NCBI RefSeq assembly: GCF_000285515.1
Contig: NZ_HE610957.1
Location: 1,135,155 to 1,199,154, forward strand
Length of the DNA: 64,000 nt
DNA from: Paenibacillus senegalensis JC66
GTDB taxonomy: Bacteria; Bacillota; Bacilli; Paenibacillales; NBRC-103111
Direction: 5' to 3'
Part shown: positions 24,657 to 33,678 of the stretch, piece after piece
Layout of the letters: each line of letters begins with the position of its first letter
How positions within the stretch are numbered: position 1 is the first letter of the stretch
Position numbers and translations under genes: made by a program
Notes under the pieces: generated by a model
Database searches by the model: none
Told to the model about the DNA's origin: nothing
The model's input: the letters and a program-made list of their open reading frames with translations, nothing else

Positions 24657-25910
24657 CTATTCGCTAGACAATCGCAGCAGACTGCGGACTTGCTGTTTGA
24701 TATCCAGCTCCTCATTCAGCTCTACCTGTTCACTGATTTCCATCAGCCGATGCCAGAGCATCAGCTGCGAGCTGTCCGGGGGGGCCTGCCGCAAGCGGTC
24801 TCTTACGGAAAGCAGCGTTTCTGACATCGGTGACAGCCCGCCATCGGCAAATTCGGCCAGGAAAGCTTCATGGGCAGGCAGCTGTCCTCCCGACTGCAGC
24901 AAGTCTCCCTGGGCCTCAGATTCCATCAGAAAAGCCAGCAGCTGTTTGGCAGCCTCCACTTTGTCAGGCTGGGAAGGAAGCAGCGCCATCCCTTTTGCAT
25001 TCGCTGTATACCTGGCCTGTTGGGGTTCACCAAGCAAAGGAAGGGGCTGCCAAGCGAAGCTGAATTTGCCCCCAATGTATTGACTCAGCATAGGCAGCTT
25101 GCCCGAAGAGCTGATCAGCATAGCGACCTGGCCATTAACAAAGTCGCTCGCAGCCAGATGGTGCTGGAGCCGCTTCATAACCTGCTGCTCGCCAAAAACG
25201 AGCTCATGCCACAACAGAATAGCCTTCTCCCATCTTGCGTCTGAAAGGGCGGAGCCGTTATAAGAATTAGCCCAATTGATCAAATACCAGGGCACCTCTC
25301 TATCGACCGCCAGACCCCATTTTTCGCTTGAAGCATTTCCCCTGGGCGAAAGGGTCAGCTTTGAAGCGGCCTGCAGCATTCCGGCCGAGTCTTTAATGGC
25401 TGTTTCCTCAATCCCCGCCAGCTCGAGCAAATTCAAGTTATAATACACAACAGGAACTTCGCCGCCTAAGGGCATTGCCCATTGTCCTTCCTGATAAGCA
25501 AACGATGAGACCAAGGCAGGATGCAGCTGCCCCCAAAGCTCCTCTGTAAAATGCCGGGTGAGATCAAGCAGCATTCCGCTGTCGGCAAGCTGCGGAATTC
25601 CGTACATGCCGCTCACCTCAGCAAACTGCGGCGCGGCGTTGGCCGATATTGCCGCATTCAATTCATCAAACAGCTGTTCAGGAGAACGGAACGTCCTCAC
25701 TTCAATATGGTATTCGGGATGCTTGCTTTCAAATTCGTTTATCCATTCCACATAGATAGGCGTGTATACCCAGCCTTCGATTGAAATAACGGGAGCGGAT
25801 TCCTGGGGAACTGCGTTCCTGGACATGGACAAGACCCAGACGCCAACTCCGAGCAAAAAGACTGCAGCTAACAAAACGGAGGTCATTATTTTTTTTGGTA
25901 AAGTCATCAT
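24657..25910 (-). CDS. Membrane-anchored extracellular solute-binding protein (UgpB-like fold)
   Basis: A 417-residue SBP family-1 protein. Unlike the other binding proteins here, the N-terminal hydrophobic segment (SVLLAAVFLLGVGVWVLS) has no lipobox cysteine and no clear cleavage site, so it is probably held by an uncleaved helix. The mature part has typical features (WINEFESKHPEYHIEVRTF, MPLGGEVPVVYYNLNLLELAGI). The start is an ATG after AGGGGAGCATGG. No permease or ATPase is adjacent downstream; the AfuA-type transporter genes lie just upstream behind a terminator. An 11-bp direct repeat AAAATGTAT precedes it on the minus strand. It may act as a sensor co-receptor; ligand unknown. Confidence 0.82.
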   Translation of the reverse strand: MMTLPKKIMTSVLLAAVFLLGVGVWVLSMSRNAVPQESAPVISIEGWVYTPIYVEWINEFESKHPEYHIEVRTFRSPEQLFDELNAAISANAAPQFAEVSGMYGIPQLADSGMLLDLTRHFTEELWGQLHPALVSSFAYQEGQWAMPLGGEVPVVYYNLNLLELAGIEETAIKDSAGMLQAASKLTLSPRGNASSEKWGLAVDREVPWYLINWANSYNGSALSDARWEKAILLWHELVFGEQQVMKRLQHHLAASDFVNGQVAMLISSSGKLPMLSQYIGGKFSFAWQPLPLLGEPQQARYTANAKGMALLPSQPDKVEAAKQLLAFLMESEAQGDLLQSGGQLPAHEAFLAEFADGGLSPMSETLLSVRDRLRQAPPDSSQLMLWHRLMEISEQVELNEELDIKQQVRSLLRLSSE

Positions 25911-25999
25911 CCATGCTCCCCTTGTACAATGTGCGCTCCCTTTATAGTAGGTCAATCCGCCCAGCCTGTATACATTTTCGATACATTTTGAAGTGAACG

Positions 26000-26037
26000 C
26001 ACGAGCAGAGCGGGGCTTTTATCCCCACTCTGCTCGT
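26000..26037 (-). terminator. Strong hairpin between the ABC operon and the anchored binding-protein gene
   Basis: CACGAGCAGAGCGGGG pairs with CCCCACTCTGCTCGTG around CTTTTAT. The T-rich tail is short on either strand. Confidence 0.65.
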
Positions 26038-26094
26038 GTTGCTTCAATTTCGCGATTACACTTGGAATCTAATGCCTATGGCCCTGCCTGGCCG

Positions 26095-27783
26095 CTATAC
26101 TTTCAGATCCTTGCCTCCCGTGAGCTTGTTGGCAATTAACAGCGACAACAGGGTCGAAACCGTCAAGATCGAAGCGAGCGCAGCTCCCGTTCCATAATTG
26201 GAGGTAAAGACCTCGCTATAGATGGTTACCGAAATTGTAGCCGTTGCTCCATAATACAAAACAAGTGTGGAGCTGAGCTCGTTAATCGTCGTTACCCAGC
26301 TAAGGATAGCCCCTGACAATACGCCCGGAATCATTAGCCTGCCGGTCGTTTTAAAGAACGTTTTTAGCGGGGGAACTCCTAAACTGATCGAGGCTTCCTC
26401 CACCCCGCGGTCCAAACCTTGCAGGATGGCCGTGCTCGAGCGTATCGTATACGGCAGCTTCCTGACCACATAGGCGATAACCAAGATAACCCAGGTTCCG
26501 GTCAATACGAGCGGCGCCTTGTTAAAGGCCAGAATCAAGCTGATCCCGAGCACCGTGCCCGGCATGACATAAGGGATCATAATCAGCCCGTCAAGCGTCG
26601 CGGTCCAATTCGATCTGCGGCGTACGAGTACGTATGCGAGCATCATACCGCCGACAATCATAATAACAATTGCAATTAAGGAGAAGGTATACGTATTAAA
26701 GATAGCTTTGGGCACCCGATACAGCACCTCCCGGTAGCTGTCGAGGCTGAAGCCTTTTTGGAATACCGGCCCGTTCGTTTTGATAAACGATGTCGTGATA
26801 ACGGTAAGCTGGGGAATCATCGAAATCGATACCACCATGAGCGCACCCAGCGTCAACAAAAAACGGGGGCCTTTGCGCAATTGAACCACTTTAGGTGTGC
26901 GCATGCCGGACATGGCATAATTTTTTCTCGATACAAAATAACGCTGCATAAATAAAATGGCGGTGGAACATAGAATAAGCAGTACACTTAACGTACTGGC
27001 CATTGCCGGGTTTCCGCCCATCTCACTGATAAACTGCTCATACGCCAAAATCGGCAGTACTTTATAGCCTTGTCCGAGCAGCATCGGCGTACCGAAGTCA
27101 GCGAAGGAAGCCATGAACACCATTAACGCCCCTGCGGATAACGTTGGAAAAATCAGAGGCAGGGTGATGCTCAGCATTCTGCGGAAGCTGGAACGTCCCA
27201 AGCTCTCCGCCGCTTCTTCCAAAGAGGTGTCGATCGTTTTTAAAGCACCCGAAACATACAAATAAATATGTGGATAGAATTGCAGAGTAAATACAAACAC
27301 AATACCTTTCCATCCATAAACGGAACCGAAAGGGATTCCGATGTCATTCAGAAACCGGGTAATAAATCCGTTGTTACCAAGCATTAAAATCCAAGAATAG
27401 GCTCCGATGAAAGGCGGAGACAGCAAAGACATGATAACAAGAATGTTAATTAATCCTTTAAAACGGATGTTGTAACGGGTTGTAATATAGGCCAGAGGCA
27501 CACCGATCAAAATAGCAAAAACGGTAGCCAGCCCCGCAACCATAAAGCTGTTTAATAAAGCGCCGCGGAAATATTTTAAACGGAAAAAGTCATAATAGGT
27601 TTGCAGCGAAAGCTGGCCTTCCGCATTAAAGATACTGGAAATAAACAGACTAAACAGCGGATAGATCACAAACATGAAGAAAAAGATATAGCCGCCAAGA
27701 ATGACAAAAGTCCAAAAATCCCATTTGCGGAATGTAAGCCGCTTACGCAGATCCTGCCCTGGCGTTGTCACGGTTTGCCCCAC
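26095..27783 (-). CDS. Double-length ABC permease (FbpB/AfuB type)
   Basis: A 562-residue permease with two fused halves of about six helices each; EAA loops read LEEAAESLGRSSFRRMLSITLP and VEEASISLGVPPLKTFFKTTG. This architecture is usual for Fe(III)/AfuB-type importers. A GTG start nine bases after AGGAGG is chosen; the longer ATG version would begin before that site. It overlaps the ATPase gene by about 40 bp. Annotated relatives are often called iron permeases, but AfuB homologues can import hexose phosphates, which the context favours. Confidence 0.9.
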   Translation of the reverse strand: MGQTVTTPGQDLRKRLTFRKWDFWTFVILGGYIFFFMFVIYPLFSLFISSIFNAEGQLSLQTYYDFFRLKYFRGALLNSFMVAGLATVFAILIGVPLAYITTRYNIRFKGLINILVIMSLLSPPFIGAYSWILMLGNNGFITRFLNDIGIPFGSVYGWKGIVFVFTLQFYPHIYLYVSGALKTIDTSLEEAAESLGRSSFRRMLSITLPLIFPTLSAGALMVFMASFADFGTPMLLGQGYKVLPILAYEQFISEMGGNPAMASTLSVLLILCSTAILFMQRYFVSRKNYAMSGMRTPKVVQLRKGPRFLLTLGALMVVSISMIPQLTVITTSFIKTNGPVFQKGFSLDSYREVLYRVPKAIFNTYTFSLIAIVIMIVGGMMLAYVLVRRRSNWTATLDGLIMIPYVMPGTVLGISLILAFNKAPLVLTGTWVILVIAYVVRKLPYTIRSSTAILQGLDRGVEEASISLGVPPLKTFFKTTGRLMIPGVLSGAILSWVTTINELSSTLVLYYGATATISVTIYSEVFTSNYGTGAALASILTVSTLLSLLIANKLTGGKDLKV

Positions 27784-28870
27784 CGGAAAGCACCTCCTGC
27801 CCTGTGGAATCAAAGATGACTGCTTTTTTCAGGTTAAGGTCCACAGCTACTTTTTGATGCAGCTGCTTGAGATCACCGGGCTCAATCGAATGCTCTTGAG
27901 CATGAATGATTGTGCCGTCCTTCAGCTTGATGCTGTAGCTAACTTTTTCACCCAGGAACGTAACATCAGAAATTTCCCCTACCAGCTGACCCTGTCCCGA
28001 CTGGACATCGTACAGCCCTATCCGTTCAGGCCGCATGGAAATTATGACAGAGCTTGGTACCCCGCGCTTCAACGTTACCGGCAGATCGGTTCCAGCCAAA
28101 CGAAGTGCAGCTTGCCCCGAAGCCTTGTCGTACTGGGATACCGGCGCTTCAATAAAGTTCGAGGTGCCGATAAAGTTGGCCACAAAACGGTTTTCCGGGA
28201 AGGAGTAAATATTTTGCGGCGTGTCAATCTGTTGAATGATTCCGTCGCTCATGACAGCAATACGGTCGGAAACAGCCAGTGCCTCCTCCTGATCATGAGT
28301 GACATAGACCGTCGTAATGTTCAATTCTTTTTGCAGCATACGGATGTCCGAACGCATCTTGATTCTCAGCTTGGCATCCAGGTTGGATAAGGGCTCATCC
28401 ATCAACAGCAAACCCGGGCGAATAACAATCGCTCTTGCCAGTGCGATCCGCTGCTGCTGGCCGCCGCTCATATTAGACGGAATCCGGTCACGCAAATGGC
28501 CGAGTTCCACCATTTCGAGCGCTTCCATCACTCTTCGTTCAATTTCCTTTTTATCCACCTTGCGGGCGCGAAGACCGTAGGCCACATTATCAAAAACAGT
28601 CAAATGCGGGAAAATCGCATAATTTTGAAATACCATCCCGATATTTCTTTTGTAGGTAGGCACCGTGTTGATTTTCTGATTCCCAAACCAGATATCTCCT
28701 TCTTCCTGCTGATAAAAGCCTGCAATGGTCCGTAAAAGCGTCGTTTTGCCGCATCCGCTAGGTCCCAGCAGTGTAAAAAACTCACCGGATTCGATAGTGA
28801 AGTGCACATCATTTACGGCCTTCGTTGTTCCGAAATACTTGGTTACATGATCAAATCTTACCGTTTGCAC
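27743..28870 (-). CDS. ABC transporter ATP-binding protein (FbpC/AfuC/PotA type)
   Basis: A cytosolic ATPase of 375 residues. Walker A GPSGCGKT is at 36-43, the Q-loop is in GMVFQNYAIFP, the signature SGGQ is at 135-138, Walker B LLLMDE is at 154-159 and the H-switch is in YVTHDQEEA. A C-terminal TOBE-type domain follows (SVIISMRPERIGL). GTG start after AGGAGG. It pairs with the overlapping permease gene and is 313 bp downstream of its binding protein gene. Confidence 0.93.
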   Translation of the reverse strand: MQTVRFDHVTKYFGTTKAVNDVHFTIESGEFFTLLGPSGCGKTTLLRTIAGFYQQEEGDIWFGNQKINTVPTYKRNIGMVFQNYAIFPHLTVFDNVAYGLRARKVDKKEIERRVMEALEMVELGHLRDRIPSNMSGGQQQRIALARAIVIRPGLLLMDEPLSNLDAKLRIKMRSDIRMLQKELNITTVYVTHDQEEALAVSDRIAVMSDGIIQQIDTPQNIYSFPENRFVANFIGTSNFIEAPVSQYDKASGQAALRLAGTDLPVTLKRGVPSSVIISMRPERIGLYDVQSGQGQLVGEISDVTFLGEKVSYSIKLKDGTIIHAQEHSIEPGDLKQLHQKVAVDLNLKKAVIFDSTGQEVLSGGANRDNARAGSA

Positions 28871-29183
28871 GATGCAGCCTCCTAACTGTCATTCCTAATC
28901 TTGAGCTTCAGTGATCATTTGATCTTCAGCTATAATCTTGAGCTTCTGCTGATCATTTGATCTTGATCCTGACTTTTGAATATAGACAAGGCGCCTTCCA
29001 GGTCAGCCTGTAACTTCAAACCGCCCTCAAGACGCCTGTCCAGCTAACTAACAATTACTTCGCAGTTTCTTCGTTCCTATATCCGGCGCAATCCGCCATC
29101 TGTTATACCCGGCCAGTTCAGGCTAATTTACTATTTCTGATCAGTTCCACCAGTCTATTATCCCTGACCTGTGCCGCAATTTA
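28871..29183. other. Intergenic spacer with degenerate direct repeats
   Basis: No gene is visible. ATCTTGAGCTTC...TGATCATTTGATCTT occurs twice, 36 bp apart (28898 and 28934). Near 29095-29200, about four imperfect copies of a 26-bp unit resembling AACTGGCCAGGAATAATA occur on the minus strand; the last covers the binding-protein stop codon. No clear promoter or terminator. Confidence 0.5.
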
Positions 29184-30254
29184 TTATTCCTGGCCAGTTA
29201 TGATTCGAGTGAACTTGGAAATCAATTCGTCCTTGTGAGAAGCGGACCAGTCAAAGTCGTAATCGACCAGCTTGATGTCCTCAATAGCCGGAATTCCTTC
29301 AATTGGCGCCGCATCCTTCCGTACAGAACGGCGGTTGAATTCGGTCTGAATCATAGGCTGAACATCGGTGCCCACGAGAAAATCGATAAACATTTTTGCC
29401 TCTTCCATATTTTTAGCGTCTTTAATAATGGCTGCGCCATCCGGTACGGCTGAGGTTCCTTCTTCGGGGTACATGATACCAACAGGCGCGCCGCCTTCAA
29501 CATATCGCAGAGCAGCCTCTTCAAGTGTAACTCCTACAGGAAACTCCTTATCTGCAACACCTTTGTAAACCATACTGGAAGACGGAAGCAGCTTCCCGTC
29601 AATGTTCTCGATCAGCTTACGAACATAGTCCCAGCCGCCCTCATCCTCTTTGCCGAAAGCCGTCAGCATGGTAACCAGCTGAGTGTAGGAAGAGCCTGAT
29701 TTAGCAGGGTCTACAAAAGCAATTTTGCCCTTCCACTTCTCATCCAGCAAATCCTCCCAGCTCTTCGGTGCATCGGCTTCATCCACTAAGTCTTTGTTAT
29801 ACATGATGACCATGGGCAATGCTGCAAAAGGCGTCCAATAATCGCCGCTGCCCACATATTCAGGAACAAGATTGTCGTATTCGGAAGTGCGGTAAGGCTC
29901 GAAATAGTCTTTATAAGCTTCCAGCGAATCAGCACCACCGGCCCAGAATACATCGCCCAGCGGGTTGCCTGCTTCAGCTTGAACCCTTTTCAGCATTTCT
30001 CCCGTACCCCCGGAGATTAATTGAACTTCAATGCCGGTGCGATCTTGAAACTCTTTAACAATCGGGTTATTCACTTCTGCTGCATTGGGTGAATAGACGG
30101 TTAGCCTGCCTTTTTTGGCACCCCCGCTGCTGCCTTCAGTTTCACTAGGACTGCCCCCAGTGGAAGAACCCCCATTTGAACCACCGCATCCCGCAAGCAC
30201 CAAAGCGGTACTCAAGACGATTAGAAACACGGAAAGCCATTTGCTGTTTCTCAT
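29184..30254 (-). CDS. AfuA/HptA-like extracellular solute-binding lipoprotein
   Basis: A 356-residue lipoprotein with lipobox LVLAGC and a glycine/serine linker, then a family-1 fold (LTVYSPNAAEVNNPIVKEFQ; GDVFWAGGADSLEAY; KGKIAFVDPAKSGSS). It resembles the group annotated as iron(III)-binding, but I see no FbpA-type tyrosine pair near the C-terminal hinge. With a YesM/YesN pair upstream and an AfuB/C-type transporter downstream, it fits the HptA/AfuA sugar-phosphate group (inference). The start is the ATG 12 bases after AAAGGGG; the frame extends further upstream but runs through the promoter. Confidence 0.85.
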   Translation of the reverse strand: MRNSKWLSVFLIVLSTALVLAGCGGSNGGSSTGGSPSETEGSSGGAKKGRLTVYSPNAAEVNNPIVKEFQDRTGIEVQLISGGTGEMLKRVQAEAGNPLGDVFWAGGADSLEAYKDYFEPYRTSEYDNLVPEYVGSGDYWTPFAALPMVIMYNKDLVDEADAPKSWEDLLDEKWKGKIAFVDPAKSGSSYTQLVTMLTAFGKEDEGGWDYVRKLIENIDGKLLPSSSMVYKGVADKEFPVGVTLEEAALRYVEGGAPVGIMYPEEGTSAVPDGAAIIKDAKNMEEAKMFIDFLVGTDVQPMIQTEFNRRSVRKDAAPIEGIPAIEDIKLVDYDFDWSASHKDELISKFTRIITGQE

Positions 30255-30306
30255 TTGTGTGTTAATCCCCTTTCCAATTCCATTATGATAACCTGTTTCT
30301 TCATTC

Positions 30307-30335
30307 ACTATAAATCCATCCTGAAGCGCTTTCAA
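30307..30335 (-). promoter_or_regulatory. Promoter with cre-like box for the AfuA-like binding protein
   Basis: On the minus strand TTGAAA (-35) and TATAGT (-10) are 17 bp apart. TGAAAGCGCTTCA, one base short of a perfect cre box for CcpA, overlaps the -35 and spacer (30322-30334). The promoter is about 50 bp before the chosen ATG. Confidence 0.6.
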
Positions 30336-30500
30336 TGTGACATTCTTGTGTAAAATGTTTAAAATATTGATCTTCCAAAATGCCCCATTCCAGCAGGTTG
30401 AGGTGAAATAAGTACCTGTCCCAAGTTTGATAAGCTTCCCATGCATAGTTCAATTGGTGTTACTATAGCGGATAATAACGCGGCGAATCGAGATCAATCC

Positions 30501-30547
30501 AGAAAAATTAAACGGCCTTAGTCCCTTGGAATTTAGGACTAAGACCG
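30501..30547 (-). terminator. Terminator after the AraC-type regulator gene
   Basis: On the minus strand CGGTCTTAGTCC pairs with GGGACTAAGGCCG, followed by TTTAATTTTTC. A second small hairpin (TATGCGG/CCGCATA, 30558-30575) lies between it and the regulator stop. Confidence 0.7.
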
Positions 30548-30616
30548 ATAAACCTTCTATGCGGTTTTCCGCATATATTTCGCCTGTTTTTACCAGTTAA
30601 ACGCTTCCAGGTGACT

Positions 30617-31450
30617 TTATGAAATGGTTTCACCCTCGGCTTTAATCATTTTTTTTCGGTAATCCGTTGGCGTTTCTCCTGTCACCTTACGGAAGATTTG
30701 ACTAAAGTAGCGGGAATCCCTGTAGCCGACTTTCTCAGCCACCTCGTACATTTTCAAGCGCAGATCGGCGAGCAGCGGCTTTGCCTTATCGATGCGAAAT
30801 TGAGTTAAATGCTCGAGAAAATTCCTGCCGGTCTGCTTTTTAAATAATCGGCAAAAATGCCCCTCGCTCATATGCAGCAGAGACGCCACCTCCTGAAGGG
30901 AAATCTCCTCAGCATAATGCTCCTCCAGAAAATCATCGATTTTATAAAAATCATACTTATCTTTAACGACAGTAACCCGGTCCGAGTCCAAGTCCGGGTC
31001 CTGATCCTCTGCTTCCTGTGTCAACTGCAGCACCTGCTGTTCCAGCTCTCTAAGGTGATTCATCAAGCTTCTTTCCTTATCCATTTCCAGCTTGGCGCTT
31101 TCCAGCGTTCTCACCAATTCCTCCGGATTTGTCGGTTTCAAAACATAGTCAAACGCTCCCAGCTTAACAGCTTGGCGAGCATACTCAAATTCGTTAAAGC
31201 CCGTCAAAAAAATAATTCTGACCTGCGGGTAGTGCTTGGCTACCTGAGAAGCCAAATCCAGTCCGTTCATTCCCGGCATGCGAATATCAGTGAGCACAAT
31301 ATCAGGAGCAGCGGACTCGATGAGTTCCCAGGCGGACAACCCATCGGCTGCTTCTCCGACAACCTCGCAGCCCAGCTCATCCCAGGGCAGTGTGGTTTTG
31401 ATTCCTTCCCGGATCATATATTCGTCATCAGCTATGATGATACGATACAT
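30617..31450 (-). CDS. YesN/HptR-type response regulator, AraC family
   Basis: A compact 277-residue regulator: receiver with D8-D9, phospho-acceptor D55 in VLTDIRMPGM and K in DYVLKPT; an AraC domain at the C-terminus (ISLQEVASLLHMSEGHFCRLFKKQTG, MYEVAEKVGYRDSRYFSQIFRKVTG). GGAGGGCGAGAGCA precedes the ATG. It overlaps the kinase gene by 23 bp, so both are made together. Likely target: the adjacent binding-protein/transporter genes. Confidence 0.95.
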   Translation of the reverse strand: MYRIIIADDEYMIREGIKTTLPWDELGCEVVGEAADGLSAWELIESAAPDIVLTDIRMPGMNGLDLASQVAKHYPQVRIIFLTGFNEFEYARQAVKLGAFDYVLKPTNPEELVRTLESAKLEMDKERSLMNHLRELEQQVLQLTQEAEDQDPDLDSDRVTVVKDKYDFYKIDDFLEEHYAEEISLQEVASLLHMSEGHFCRLFKKQTGRNFLEHLTQFRIDKAKPLLADLRLKMYEVAEKVGYRDSRYFSQIFRKVTGETPTDYRKKMIKAEGETIS

Positions 31451-33251
31451 TGCTCTCGCCCTCCTTCACTTCCTCGATGACCGGGAGCTCGATGATGACC
31501 TTAGTCCCCACCCCCGGAGCGCTCTCTACCCGAAAAGAGGAATGTTCTTTAAAATAGAGCATCAGTCTTTTTCTTACGTTTTCCAATCCGATTCCCGTAT
31601 TTTTGTGATGGACGGAATGGTATTCCCCCCGTAAAATCTGTTCAACTGTTCTGATATCCATTCCGATTCCATCATCTTCGATTGTAAATCGGATCTTATC
31701 ACCAATTAACATCCCTTGAATCATTAGCTTCCCTTGACCAAGCTTCATCTCTAACCCATGGGTGACCGCGTTCTCGATAACCGGCTGCAAAAGCAGCTTT
31801 AATGTGTACAGTCGCTTGATTTCAGGCTGAATATCAATCGATACGCTAAACTTGTCCCGGTAACGCATCTGCTGGATGTTCAGATAGTTTTGGATCTGTC
31901 TAATATCCTCCTCCACCCGGATAAACACCCCGTCCTTGCTGATGCTGAATCTGAGCAATTCTCCCAATGACACAGCTGTACGGCTAATATCATCCAGCTT
32001 GTGAATGCGAGCCATCCAATTGATGGAATCAAGCGCGTTGTATAGAAAGTGGGGGTTGAACTGGGCGTGAACCGCTTTCAATTCCGCTTCTTGAACCCGT
32101 AGCTGCTTCTCATAAACCTCATTGATCAGCAGCTTGATTTGCCGCAGCATATTATTAAAGCTCTGGCCCAGCTGGCCAATCTCGTCCTCGCTGCGCGCTG
32201 GAAAGGTGACGTTCAAGTTACCTTCCTCCACGCGGCTCATCAGCGCCTTCAGCTTGCGTATAGGCCGGGTCAGCGTCCGGGAAAGCAGAAAAGCGATAAT
32301 AAAGAATACGATGACTTCCAGAGCAATAACGATTAAGGTCAGATTTCGTATGCTTTGACTATCCTTCGTAATAGCCGCTACCGGTATTTTGTTAACCATT
32401 TTAAAGCCCGTCGTTTCCGATGTGTCATATACGACCATAAACTGCACCCCGTTAGGATCATTCCAGCGGAAATACCCCTTAGTTCCGCCGAGAACACTGG
32501 ATAAAAAGCCATCTTCCAGACGGGTGCCGACTTCCTGCTTGGATGGGGTGCTGGATACGATATAGCCTCCCCTGTCCAACAACAGCACCTGTCCTCCCGG
32601 ATATACCTGTGCCTTATTATATTTATCGGCAAGAGCCGGCTCCATAACATCAATAACAAGATAGCCAAGCGGCTCATTGGTTTCTATATTCTTAATAAGC
32701 CTCCCCAAGCTGATGACCGCCCCATAATCATCTGTCTTTTTGATGGTGTACTGGGTGTCCCAGGCGATGTTCCCATCGGCTAGTCCCGCTTTGCGGAACA
32801 ACCCCCAGTTGGGATTAAAGCTGGAATAGGCTGTAGGCAGCAGATCGCCAGTAAAGTATCGGTCGCCATTTAAGCCAAGGAGATAAATTTGAATATCCCA
32901 GCTTTTAAATCCCAGGAAAGCATCAAGCACATTGCTGATGGTTTTACTGTCCTCATGCTTCTCCAGCAAGCTGCGCTCCTCAGGCTTTGCGAGAACGTCC
33001 TGAATATCCTGATTACTGTAGATGTACATGGACAGCTGCTCGATATCGCTCATAAAATAATTCAGCCCGTAATTCACTTGAGACAGGTTCTCCAGAACGG
33101 TCTGATAAACCTTTTGCTGGATAACCTCCGATGAACGATAATAGGAAAATGTGCCGAGCATAGTCAAGGGGATAAAGCAGAGCAGCAGAAACAGAACAAT
33201 CAGCTTGTTCTGCAGCTTCATGTTGACGGCCCACTGGATAAAGCGGCTCAC
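31428..33251 (-). CDS. YesM/HptS-type sensor histidine kinase
   Basis: A 607-residue membrane kinase: helix LIVLFLLLCFIPLTMLGTF, an extracellular dCache-like sensor, second helix (LIVIALEVIVFFIIAFLL), HAMP, phospho-histidine in QFNPHFLYNALDSI, and HATPase (ENAVTHGLEMK, IEDDGIGM, GIGLENVRKRL). A GTG start directly after GGAGGGGGCGCAG is chosen; the longer frame to 33380 would start upstream of the promoter at 33352-33380. It heads the kinase-regulator pair. Confidence 0.94.
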   Translation of the reverse strand: MSRFIQWAVNMKLQNKLIVLFLLLCFIPLTMLGTFSYYRSSEVIQQKVYQTVLENLSQVNYGLNYFMSDIEQLSMYIYSNQDIQDVLAKPEERSLLEKHEDSKTISNVLDAFLGFKSWDIQIYLLGLNGDRYFTGDLLPTAYSSFNPNWGLFRKAGLADGNIAWDTQYTIKKTDDYGAVISLGRLIKNIETNEPLGYLVIDVMEPALADKYNKAQVYPGGQVLLLDRGGYIVSSTPSKQEVGTRLEDGFLSSVLGGTKGYFRWNDPNGVQFMVVYDTSETTGFKMVNKIPVAAITKDSQSIRNLTLIVIALEVIVFFIIAFLLSRTLTRPIRKLKALMSRVEEGNLNVTFPARSEDEIGQLGQSFNNMLRQIKLLINEVYEKQLRVQEAELKAVHAQFNPHFLYNALDSINWMARIHKLDDISRTAVSLGELLRFSISKDGVFIRVEEDIRQIQNYLNIQQMRYRDKFSVSIDIQPEIKRLYTLKLLLQPVIENAVTHGLEMKLGQGKLMIQGMLIGDKIRFTIEDDGIGMDIRTVEQILRGEYHSVHHKNTGIGLENVRKRLMLYFKEHSSFRVESAPGVGTKVIIELPVIEEVKEGESNVSYHHS

Positions 33252-33351
33252 CTGCGCCCCCTCCTTGCTTGATGAAACCTTTTTTGTCGAATCGCCATTG
33301 CTTGCGAACTCATCATTATTATCGCAATCACCATTACTTCGAATCACCATT

Positions 33352-33380
33352 ACTATAATGCATCCTCCGCGATCCGACAA
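33352..33380 (-). promoter_or_regulatory. Candidate sigma-A promoter of the kinase-regulator operon
   Basis: On the minus strand TTGTCG and TATAGT are separated by 17 bp, about 100 bp before the GTG start. Confidence 0.5.
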
Positions 33381-33452
33381 TGGAAAACGCTCCCCGTGCC
33401 AATTTCAGGAGCACGGGACGATCAGGCACCGATTGCAAAAAAACTTGAAAAA

Positions 33453-33466
33453 ACCTCTAGCGAGGT
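33453..33466 (-). terminator. Small hairpin with T-run
   Basis: ACCTC-GCTA-GAGGT on the minus strand is followed by TTTTTTC. It could stop read-through from the dehydrogenase gene toward the kinase operon. The remaining part of the 33252-33678 gap holds no gene. Confidence 0.45.
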
Positions 33467-33604
33467 CTTTCGAAGACGAGCGATCTCCAAGGCTTGCGCC
33501 AGCAAAACTACTTCGGAAGCATAACCTGTTTATCAATTAGGTTTTATGCGCAATTAGAATTTGCTCTTTCCGCCAAGCAAGGAAACTTATATTTTTAATT
33601 AGGG

Positions 33605-33638
33605 TAAACAAATCCCCGGGTTAACAGCACACCCGGGG
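33605..33638 (-). terminator. Terminator after the D-2-hydroxyacid dehydrogenase gene
   Basis: On the minus strand CCCCGGGT pairs perfectly with ACCCGGGG, followed by ATTTGTTT. Confidence 0.7.
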
Positions 33639-33678
33639 ACTCGATGGTTGGCAATAGGTTCTCGTGGATAAAACTGGG

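Noticed and set aside
24104-24824. Open frames of 81 and 222 codons across palindrome array 2
   Set aside because: They run through a 52-bp non-triplet repeat, have no ribosome site and give low-complexity products.
26095-30254. Iron(III) uptake system as the straightforward label
   Set aside because: Homology alone suggests it, but the kinase/regulator context, cre-like box and lack of an obvious iron tyrosine pair favour a sugar-phosphate system; kept as an alternative.
33381-33440. CCGTGC/GCACGG inverted repeat near 33398-33418 as terminator
   Set aside because: No T-run on either strand and it lies upstream of a promoter rather than after a gene.
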